A DNA stretch of 7,815 nt from Anaerolineales bacterium (lineage in GTDB: Bacteria > Chloroflexota > Anaerolineae > Anaerolineales > UBA4823). The notes below the pieces were generated by a model. That model ran no database searches and had not been told where the DNA came from. It worked only from the letters and a program-made list of their open reading frames with translations. A program made the translations under genes and the position numbers. This document shows positions 1 through 5,635 of this stretch, piece after piece. Where the stretch lies: the NCBI GenBank assembly GCA_020853835.1, contig JADYYC010000031.1:1-7815 (forward strand), given 5' to 3'. Every line of letters starts with the position of its first letter. Position 1 is the first letter of the stretch.

Positions 1-1536
1 GCTGCGATACTGATCCTGTTAGCGGCCTGCAACTACCCCGGCGTCAGCCCTGCGCCGGGAAGCCTGTCGGTGCGCGAGGTGCGCCAGACGCTGGCCGCCA
101 TCACCAGCCTGCCCCCCGGCGCCGGTTCCACCGCCGAGCCCCTCCCGATCGACACGCCCGTTGCGCCGGGAGCGACCGGCGCCGCCCAGCCCCTGCGTCC
201 CAGCCTGGCGGGGACCTCTGTGGTTTACCCGGACGTGATCCAGTATTATGCCCAATCGGGGGACACGCTCGCCGGTCTGGCGGGCAGGTTCGGGGTCGGG
301 AGCGAGTTGATCGTATCTGCGGCGCCGCTGCCGGCAAAGGGCCTCATCCCGCCCGCGACGGAGCTGTGGATCCCCAACCGCATGGAAGGGCGGACCTACA
401 GCGAGGCGGTCTTTCCCGATGGCGAGGTCGTTTACTCGCACCTCGCGCTCGATTTTGACCTGTATGAAACTCTGGCGCGGGGCAACGGCTATCTGAACGC
501 CTATCGCGAGAACGTGCAAGGCGCGTCGCTCAGCGGCGGAGAGATCATCGAGCGCGTGGCGGTCGAATCATCGGTGAACCCGCGCCTGCTGCTGGCGCTG
601 CTGGAGCTTCGCTCGGGCTGGGTGCGCAGCCCCGACCCACGGGGCGCCGAACGCTACCCGATCGGTTTTCACGTTGCCGGATGGGAGGGGCTGTACCGCG
701 AGCTGGTGATCACGGCCACCCACCTGAACGCGGGTTATTACGGCTGGCGGGAGGGGCGATTGGGCCGGCTTCAGTTCTCGGATGGCAAGAGCGCGCCCTT
801 CGACCCGCGCCTGAATGCCGGGTCGGCGGCGGTGCAGCACCTGATGGGCAAGCTCTATCCGCAGGACTCCTGGGAGAGCGCCCTCTACGGGCGGGGCGGC
901 TTGATCGACCTGTACGCCGAGATGTTTGGCGACCCCTGGGAGAGGGCGGCCCGAGCTGGCCCGATCTTCCCCGCGGGGATCGCCCAGCCCGAGCTCGAGC
1001 TGCCTTTTCTGCCCGGTTTGCGGTGGAGCCTGACCGGCGGCCCGCACCCCTCGTGGAAGACCGGCAGCCCGCGCGGCGCGATCGACCTGGCGCCTGTGAC
1101 GGGCGAGGCAGCCTGCAGCGTGTCTTCAGCCTGGGTCACCGCGCCCGCCGGCGGGGTGGTCGTCCGCTCGCGGCGGAACGTGGTGGTCCTGGATCTGGAC
1201 GGGGATGGGCGCGAGCAGACCGGTTGGGTGCTGGTCTTCCTTCACATCGCCGACCACGAGCGCGTGGCTGAAGGATCGGTTCTGGACGCCGACGGTCGGA
1301 TCGGTCACCCCTCCTGCGAAGGGGGAACCTCGACCGGCACGCACGTGCACATCGCGCGCAAATTCAACGGTGAATGGCTGGGCGCGGACTGGCCGCTGCC
1401 GTTTGTGTTAGGTGGCTGGCAGGTGTTTGCGGGTGAGAAGAACTACACAGGCGGGATGTTCAAGGGCGAGCAGGAGGTCGTCGCCAGCCCGGTCGGGCCG
1501 CGCACTTCGATCATTGTGCGCCCGAGCAGTCAATAA
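1..1536 (+). CDS. LysM / M23 metallopeptidase lipoprotein (5' partial)
   Basis: The frame is open from base 1, so the true start lies upstream and 511 residues are visible. It opens with a hydrophobic run ending in the lipobox L-A-A-C (Cys at visible residue 10), so this is a lipoprotein signal peptide cut by the window edge. It predicts an exported, lipid-anchored protein. A Pro/Ala-rich linker follows, then a LysM peptidoglycan-binding domain at about residues 81-126 (YYAQSGDTLAGLAGRFGV). A middle helical domain (about 170-310) contains VAVESSVNPRLLLALLE, a segment resembling lytic-transglycosylase-type folds. The C-terminal domain (about 340-485) resembles peptidase M23, with GGPH, AIDLAP, an LHIADH strand and the GTHVHI motif. 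M23 enzymes cut peptidoglycan cross-bridges. The canonical HxxxD pair is not in standard form: Arg sits four residues before Asp362, and the nearest His is 349. An Asp-rich LDLDGDG loop is present. The role is inferred to be cell-wall remodelling; substrate and activity are unproven. Confidence 0.88.
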   Translation, partial: AAILILLAACNYPGVSPAPGSLSVREVRQTLAAITSLPPGAGSTAEPLPIDTPVAPGATGAAQPLRPSLAGTSVVYPDVIQYYAQSGDTLAGLAGRFGVGSELIVSAAPLPAKGLIPPATELWIPNRMEGRTYSEAVFPDGEVVYSHLALDFDLYETLARGNGYLNAYRENVQGASLSGGEIIERVAVESSVNPRLLLALLELRSGWVRSPDPRGAERYPIGFHVAGWEGLYRELVITATHLNAGYYGWREGRLGRLQFSDGKSAPFDPRLNAGSAAVQHLMGKLYPQDSWESALYGRGGLIDLYAEMFGDPWERAARAGPIFPAGIAQPELELPFLPGLRWSLTGGPHPSWKTGSPRGAIDLAPVTGEAACSVSSAWVTAPAGGVVVRSRRNVVVLDLDGDGREQTGWVLVFLHIADHERVAEGSVLDADGRIGHPSCEGGTSTGTHVHIARKFNGEWLGADWPLPFVLGGWQVFAGEKNYTGGMFKGEQEVVASPVGPRTSIIVRPSSQ

Positions 1537-2725
1537 GGTGCAGCACCTCGCAGGCGAATTCAAACGTCCTGTCCAGGTCGGCGAGCACGATCTGGTTTGC
1601 GGTGTCGCTCATCTGGTGCCAGTGCATTTCGGGCCCGGCATGGTTATCTGGAATGGCGCACAGGGTCAGGGCGGGCAGGCCGCGCTGGGTGGCTTTGAGC
1701 GCGTCGGTGTAGGCTATGCCGGTCATTTCGTCCGCGCCCAGCTCGGGGCGTTGGCCCGCGACCTGGCGGGCAACCTGCAGGGCGTGCGGGTGCGTCTTGC
1801 GTTTTAATAACAGCCCGTCGGCGGTAAGGTAGCGGATCGCCCCGACGCCCACCTGGTCGATGACCATATAAAAAGCGTCGGGCCCCAGCCTGTCTGCATG
1901 GTCGTCCAGAAATGCGCGCATACCCCAATCGCCGACCTCTTCACAGCCGGTGAGGAGCAGGTAGACCTCGGTGTTCGAGAGCGGGTGGTTGACAAGCTGG
2001 TGGGCCAATCCGACCGCGACCGCGACGCCCGAAGCGTTGTCGTTGGCGCCGGGCGAATAGGGCGTGAAATCAGCCTGCAGGCACATCAGCAGCGCAAACG
2101 CCTGCACCGGCACCAGCGCCAGGCTGAACCAGCGCGCGGGCGCCCAATCCAGCGCCGCGCCCAGCCCGAACGCGACCGTCCCGACAGCCATGCTGACCAG
2201 GGAGAGCGCGATCAGAAGCGAAAATAGCCTGTTCCACTTCTTAGACGAGAAAAATATCGGGGTGCGGTGCGTATCCAGGTGGGCGCAAACCAGGGCGGTG
2301 CGGCGCGCCTCGCCGACCGGTGGGATGACGCCGATCACGTTCTGGCTCGGCAGGCGCGGCAGAAACCAGTGCATCCAACTCGCGGCCAGCTCGGTCTCGG
2401 CCAGCATCCCGACGAAACCCAGCGCGTTGAAGATCGTCGCAAGGGCCAGCGCCCCCGGCGCTCCAAAGAGCAGGCTGGCCAGCGAGCCGGCCAGCGCCAG
2501 GGCGAAGGCCAGCCCGTAGGGCCAGTACGTGGAGGGCACGGCCTTGAAACCCTCCAGCCGCACCTCCTGGACCTCCATGCGGCGCAGAAGGTCGGCGAGG
2601 TATTCGCCAGCCAGGCGCTCGTTTTCGGTGCAGCTACCGCGCCCGCCAATGCCTTGCGAGAGGTGGCGGATCACCTGCGCCATCTGGAGCAGGCGGTCGT
2701 TCTTGAGGTTTTTCAAGGCGGCCAT
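1511..2725 (-). CDS. M28 family zinc peptidase with transmembrane segments
   Basis: This 404-residue protein has the five metal-binding positions expected of M28 di-zinc aminopeptidases. They are His149 and Asp151 region (CAHLDTH), Asp229 (GANDNASG), Glu262-Glu263 (GCEEVGDWG), Asp290 (VIDQVG) and His370 (WHQMSDT). The family removes N-terminal residues from peptides; the substrate here is unknown. Hydrophobic stretches at about 70-115 and at about 167-192 and 199-217 look like membrane helices. The second pair lies between the first and second metal ligands, so the catalytic domain itself appears anchored by a helical hairpin. The start ATG (complement of 2723-2725) gives a normal N-terminus, but the ribosome site is weak (AAGG about 10 nt upstream). 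The gene converges on the lipoprotein gene and their last 26 bp overlap, with no terminator visible between them. It is divergent from thrC. Confidence 0.88.
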   Translation of the reverse strand: MAALKNLKNDRLLQMAQVIRHLSQGIGGRGSCTENERLAGEYLADLLRRMEVQEVRLEGFKAVPSTYWPYGLAFALALAGSLASLLFGAPGALALATIFNALGFVGMLAETELAASWMHWFLPRLPSQNVIGVIPPVGEARRTALVCAHLDTHRTPIFFSSKKWNRLFSLLIALSLVSMAVGTVAFGLGAALDWAPARWFSLALVPVQAFALLMCLQADFTPYSPGANDNASGVAVAVGLAHQLVNHPLSNTEVYLLLTGCEEVGDWGMRAFLDDHADRLGPDAFYMVIDQVGVGAIRYLTADGLLLKRKTHPHALQVARQVAGQRPELGADEMTGIAYTDALKATQRGLPALTLCAIPDNHAGPEMHWHQMSDTANQIVLADLDRTFEFACEVLHLIDCSGAQ

Positions 2726-2802
2726 TTTGATACAACCTTACTACTCGATGGCAGGAATAGCAAGAAATTAGTCACAAAGCCAAGGAATCTGTAAGGAAAA
2801 TC

Positions 2803-2812
2803 TGGTATAACA
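2803..2812 (+). promoter_or_regulatory. Extended -10 promoter of thrC, nearly symmetric (possibly bidirectional)
   Basis: TGGTATAAC at 2803-2811 is an extended -10 element (TGn plus 5/6 match to TATAAT). No recognisable -35 lies 16-18 bp upstream. Transcription would start near 2818, about 29 nt before thrC. The complementary strand reads TGTTATACC over the same bases, an extended -10 with a 4/6 hexamer pointing toward the M28 gene. It would give that gene a leader of roughly 70 nt. One element could therefore serve both divergent genes. This is motif reading only. Confidence 0.5.
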
Positions 2813-2838
2813 GCCCAAAATACCCGTTTTTCAAGATC

Positions 2839-2844
2839 GAGGAG
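2839..2844 (+). promoter_or_regulatory. Closely spaced Shine-Dalgarno of thrC
   Basis: GAGGAG ends only two bases before the ATG at 2847, closer than the usual 5-9 nt. No in-frame alternative start fits better: the protein already begins at the usual place for this family, just before IERYREFL. The short spacing may reduce initiation efficiency. Confidence 0.45.
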
Positions 2845-2846
2845 CA

Positions 2847-3902
2847 ATGACTGACACAGGAGTAATCGAGCGCTATCGTGAATTTTTAGATCTGCCGTCT
2901 TACACGAAGGTTGTCACGCTGTTGGAGGGGGACACGCCGCTGATCCCTGCCCCGCGCCTGGCGCAGGAGCTGGGGGGCGGTTTCGAGCTCTTTATCAAAT
3001 TCGAGGGGATGAACCCGACCGGTTCGTTCAAGGACCGTGGCATGACCGTGGCGATCAGCGAGGCTGCCGGGCGGGGCGCCGAGGTGGTGATCTGCGCCTC
3101 GACCGGCAACACGGCCGCCTCGGCTGCCGCGTACGCGGCGCGGGCCGGCATGCGCTGCGTCGTCTTGATCCCGCAAGGGAAGGTGGCGGCTGGCAAGCTG
3201 GCCGGCGCCATCGCTTATGGCGCGCAGGTGCTCCAGATCGACGGCTCCTTCGACGCGGCGCTGGCGCTGGTGGTCGAGCTCAGCCAGAAACACCCGATTG
3301 CGCTGGTGAACTCGCTCAACCCTTACCGGCTGGAGGGTCAGAAGACCGCCGCGTTCGAGATCGTCGACCGCCTGGGGGATGCGCCGGACTGGCTCTGTTT
3401 GCCGGTCGGCAACGCCGGGAACATTACCTCCTACTGGATGGGTTTTTGCGAGTACCGCGAGACCAAGTTCAGCACGCTGCCGCACATTTTGGGCGTCCAG
3501 GCGCAGGGTTCTGCGCCGTTGGTGCTGGGGCACGCCGTGGACAACCCGGAGACCGTCGCCACCGCGATCCGGATCGGGCGTCCGGCGCGCGGCGAGCAGG
3601 CGCTGCAGGCGGCGGAAGAATCGGGCGGGCGCATCATCGCCGTCAGCGACGAGGCGATCCTGGTGATGCAGCGCCGGCTGGCGGGGGAGGGCGTCTGGGT
3701 AGAGCCGGCGTCCGCGGCCGGACTGGCAGGGCTGGCGCACAGCCTGGCCGAGAGACAGCTCGACCTGCAGGACAAACGGGTCGTGGTGGTGTGCACCGGT
3801 CACGGGTTGAAAGACCCTGAGATCATCTCGCGCCGGATGAGCGCGCCCCCCGTGCTGCCGGCTGAGCTGGCGGCGCTGGAAGAGGCGGTCCTCAGCGCGT
3901 GA
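2847..3902 (+). CDS. thrC: Threonine synthase
   Basis: This cytosolic PLP enzyme of fold type II converts O-phospho-L-homoserine and water to L-threonine and phosphate, the last step of threonine synthesis. The PLP-binding lysine is Lys62 in the motif GSFKDRGM. The substrate-contacting loop is ASTGNTAAS at about 84-92, and the glycine-rich loop that holds the cofactor phosphate is PVGNAGN at about 186-192. NSLNPYRLEGQKTAAFE is also typical of threonine synthase. At 351 residues it matches the short class found in many Gram-positive and deep-branching bacteria, without the long N-terminal domain of the E. coli enzyme. It has its own extended -10 promoter and lies 265 bp upstream of aspartate kinase, which carries a separate attenuated promoter. 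The two genes are therefore neighbours in the same pathway but probably not one simple operon. Cysteate, diaminopropionate or other fold-II enzymes are less likely given the motif set. Confidence 0.94.
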   Translation: MTDTGVIERYREFLDLPSYTKVVTLLEGDTPLIPAPRLAQELGGGFELFIKFEGMNPTGSFKDRGMTVAISEAAGRGAEVVICASTGNTAASAAAYAARAGMRCVVLIPQGKVAAGKLAGAIAYGAQVLQIDGSFDAALALVVELSQKHPIALVNSLNPYRLEGQKTAAFEIVDRLGDAPDWLCLPVGNAGNITSYWMGFCEYRETKFSTLPHILGVQAQGSAPLVLGHAVDNPETVATAIRIGRPARGEQALQAAEESGGRIIAVSDEAILVMQRRLAGEGVWVEPASAAGLAGLAHSLAERQLDLQDKRVVVVCTGHGLKDPEIISRRMSAPPVLPAELAALEEAVLSA

Positions 3903-3952
3903 CGCTGACAGGCGGTAGGGCGGTCCCTTTCGGGCTCGTGGATTTTTCGCTC

Positions 3953-3981
3953 TTGACGAGTAATCCTATGGTTGGTATAGT
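3953..3981 (+). promoter_or_regulatory. Strong promoter of the aspartate kinase leader
   Basis: TTGACG (3953-3958) and TATAGT (3976-3981) each match the sigma-70 consensus at five of six bases and are separated by exactly 17 bp. The -10 is also extended (TGG immediately before TATAGT). Transcription is predicted to begin at 3988-3989, and A3989 is the first base of the leader peptide ATG. A CTCGT/ACGAG inverted repeat (3935-3939 and 3956-3960) overlaps the -35 region and might be an operator, but this is weak. Confidence 0.8.
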
Positions 3982-3988
3982 TGCGCCC

Positions 3989-4069
3989 ATGATGATGATC
4001 GAGCCGGGCGAACGCCTGACGATGGGCCTGACTACTACTTTCAAAGGAGTGGGGCGTCGCCGCGGCTGA
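3989..4069 (+). CDS. Thr/Met/Ile-rich leader peptide (26 aa) of aspartate kinase attenuator
   Basis: The ORF opens with ATG ATG ATG ATC (Met-Met-Met-Ile). It has Thr-Met at 4019-4024 and three consecutive ACT Thr codons at 4031-4039, followed by Phe-Lys and a Gly/Arg-rich tail, and stops with TGA at 4067-4069. Nine of its first 17 residues are Met, Ile or Thr, the products made from homoserine. It ends inside the RNA segment that must be masked to allow termination, as in thrL of enteric bacteria. There is no room for a ribosome binding site between the predicted transcription start and the ATG, so translation would be leaderless. ACT appears to be a minority Thr codon in the neighbouring genes, which would sharpen stalling. 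The peptide itself probably has no function after synthesis. It is too short to be found by ordinary gene calling. Confidence 0.78.
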   Translation: MMMIEPGERLTMGLTTTFKGVGRRRG

Positions 4070-4106
4070 TCTCAGACCAGACCTGGTACCTGGATGGCAG
4101 CGCCCC
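4002..4106 (+). promoter_or_regulatory. Attenuator RNA: 1:2 pause hairpin and competing 2:3 antiterminator
   Basis: Segment 1 (4002-4016) pairs with segment 2 (4053-4067) in 14 base pairs: 4002-4006/4063-4067, 4007-4010/4058-4061 and 4012-4016/4053-4057, with single-base bulges at 4062 and 4011. Segment 2 can instead pair with segment 3: 4051-4057/4100-4106 and 4059-4062/4095-4098, 11 pairs including two G-U and one internal C-A mismatch. That antiterminator uses the 5' arm of the terminator hairpin. A ribosome stalled on the ACT Thr codons (4031-4039), which lie in the 1:2 loop, would cover part of segment 1 and leave segment 2 free. The 2:3 pairing would then form and transcription would continue. 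A ribosome reaching the stop codon at 4067 would cover segment 2 and allow termination. Pairings were found by hand; energies were not computed. Confidence 0.75.
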
Positions 4107-4128
4107 CAAGTTGTTGGGGCGCTGTTTT
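4098..4128 (+). terminator. Intrinsic terminator of the attenuator (3:4 hairpin)
   Basis: CAGCGCCCC (4098-4106) pairs perfectly with GGGGCGCTG (4116-4124) around a 9-nt loop and is followed at once by TTTT and then ATT. The stem can also extend into the loop (CAA with TTG around GTTG) with one bulged C. It ends about 40 bp before the aspartate kinase start and points toward that gene. It is therefore a regulatory terminator within the leader rather than the end of thrC transcription, although it would also stop thrC read-through. Confidence 0.85.
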
Positions 4129-4167
4129 ATTCCAGACGACTGAGACGCGCAAGGAGCAAGCATTGAA

Positions 4168-5634
4168 ATGGACGCTGACGTAAGGATCGAAAACGCAAAT
4201 GCGGGGGGTGTCGAACGAACCCTGTTGATGAAGTTTGGCGGGACCTCGGTCGGCACGCCCGGAGCGATGCATCAGGCGGTGCGGATCGTGCGCGAGACGC
4301 AGGCGGACTGGCCCCGGTTGGCGGTGGTGACCTCGGCGCTGTCGGGGGTGACGAACCTGCTGCTCGACACCGCCCTGGATGCGGAAAAGGGGAACTGCTC
4401 TTTGATCGAGCCGGCGCGGTCGAAAATGCAGCAGATGCACGCCGAAATCGCAGCCGAACTGATCACAGATGCGGCGCAGCGCAAGAACATCATGGAGGAG
4501 ATCGAGCAACTATTGGCAGAATTTGCCAGCCTGTGCCGCGCCATCTGCGTGCTGGGCGAGGCCACGCAGCGCGCCCTGGATGCGGTGGGCTCTCTGGGAG
4601 AACGCATGTGCGCCCGCCTGCTGGCGGGGGCGATCCAGGATGCGGGGCTGCCCGCGCAGGCTGTGGACGCCACCCGTTTGATCCAGACGGATGACGCTTT
4701 TGGAAACGCCCACCCCGATTTCGAGGCGACCCGGCAGCGAACGCGCCAGGTTTTGGAGCCGCTGCTGTCGCAAAAGATCGTCCCGGTCGTGACCGGGTTT
4801 ATCGCCGCCACCGCCACCGGCGTGACGACCACGCTGGGGCGCGGCGGGAGCGATTACTCCGCCGGCATACTGGCGGGGGCGCTGCCCGCGGAGCAAGTTT
4901 GGATCTGGACCGACGTGGACGGGGTGATGAGCGCCGACCCGCGCATCGTCGCCGAGGCGCGCACCATCCCCAGCCTCACCTATCGCGAGGTGGCCGAACT
5001 GGCGTATTACGGCGCCAAGGTGCTCCATCCCAAGACGATCCGCCCGGTGGTCGAGGCCGGGATCGGGCTGCGCATCTGCAATGTGTTCAACCCGGCCCAC
5101 CCTGGGACGCGCCTGGTGGATAACGGCGCCAACGGGTGGCAGGGCGAGATCAAAGCCGTGACGGCGATCCAGCGCCAGCGGCTGGTCACGATCGAAGGGC
5201 GGGGGATGCTGGGCGTTCCAGGCGTGGCGGCGCGCGCCTTTTCAGCGGTCGCGGCCACCGGCACCAGCGTGCCGATGATCACGCAGGCCTCCTCCGAGCA
5301 ATCGATTTGCTTTGCGCTGCCCGACGAAGCGGTCGAGGACGTCATCGCTTCGCTGAACGCGGCGTTTTGGATCGAGCTCGAGAAGCGTGACATCGACCGC
5401 ATCTGGGCGACGGACGAGGTGGTGATCGTGACCGTAGTGGGTGTCGGGATGATCCAGACGCCGGGCATCGCCGGGCGGGTGTTCAGCGCGTTGGGGGCGC
5501 AAAAAGTGAACGTGATCGCCATCGCCCAGGGCTCGTCCGAGGTCCTGATCAGCCTGGTGGTGGATGCCCGCGACGGCGTAAAGGCTGTCAGGGCGCTGCA
5601 CGCTTTGATCGTGCCTTCAGAGCCGGAGGGGTGA
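4168..5634 (+). CDS. lysC: Aspartate kinase, ThrA-type monofunctional with two ACT domains
   Basis: This enzyme phosphorylates L-aspartate with ATP, the committed step toward lysine, methionine, threonine and isoleucine. Visible in its 488 residues are KFGGTSVG (22-29, nucleotide site), VVTSALSGVTNLL (53-65), SLGERMCARLL (142-152), the TTLGRGGSDYSA loop (221-232), WTDVDGVMSADP (247-258) and AKVLHPKTIRP (283-293). The ACT domains lie at about 330-400 and 417-480. ITQASSEQSICFALP and VIAIAQGSSEVLISLVV are closest in memory to the kinase half of E. coli ThrA, but no homoserine dehydrogenase domain follows. Threonine feedback is thus a reasonable inference. The start at 4168 is chosen for the AAGGAG at 4151-4156; it leaves a 20-residue extension before MKFGG, where Met21 is an alternative without a ribosome site. 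The gene is governed by the upstream attenuator and is followed one base later by the HAD gene. The symbol could equally be ask or thrA. Confidence 0.93.
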   Translation: MDADVRIENANAGGVERTLLMKFGGTSVGTPGAMHQAVRIVRETQADWPRLAVVTSALSGVTNLLLDTALDAEKGNCSLIEPARSKMQQMHAEIAAELITDAAQRKNIMEEIEQLLAEFASLCRAICVLGEATQRALDAVGSLGERMCARLLAGAIQDAGLPAQAVDATRLIQTDDAFGNAHPDFEATRQRTRQVLEPLLSQKIVPVVTGFIAATATGVTTTLGRGGSDYSAGILAGALPAEQVWIWTDVDGVMSADPRIVAEARTIPSLTYREVAELAYYGAKVLHPKTIRPVVEAGIGLRICNVFNPAHPGTRLVDNGANGWQGEIKAVTAIQRQRLVTIEGRGMLGVPGVAARAFSAVAATGTSVPMITQASSEQSICFALPDEAVEDVIASLNAAFWIELEKRDIDRIWATDEVVIVTVVGVGMIQTPGIAGRVFSALGAQKVNVIAIAQGSSEVLISLVVDARDGVKAVRALHALIVPSEPEG

Positions 5635-5635
5635 G

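Noticed and set aside
70..1536. Start of the lipoprotein at the GTG at 70
   Set aside because: The frame is open to base 1 and encodes a lipobox ending in Cys at 28-30, so initiation must be upstream of the window.
2886..3803. Long antisense frame across thrC (305 codons)
   Set aside because: It mirrors the codon structure of a clear threonine synthase gene, is rich in Arg, Gln and His, and shows no domain. Long antisense frames are common in GC-rich genes, and the same applies to the other antisense frames across the window.
3917..3930. Terminator after thrC (AGGG CGGT CCCT then TT)
   Set aside because: The stem has only four base pairs and the T-run is short and interrupted, so it is not convincing as a terminator. 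The attenuator hairpin downstream would catch read-through.
4076..4131. T-box riboswitch suggested by TGGTACC just before a terminator
   Set aside because: TGGTACC resembles the core of the T-box motif, but the flanking conserved bases are absent. The leader is also too short for a normal stem I because 3989-4069 is better explained as a coding leader. The classical attenuator explains all the pairings.
3982..4167. Lysine riboswitch upstream of aspartate kinase
   Set aside because: The leader is about 180 nt with none of the multi-helix junction expected of the lysine aptamer, and most of it is accounted for by the peptide and the three attenuator segments.
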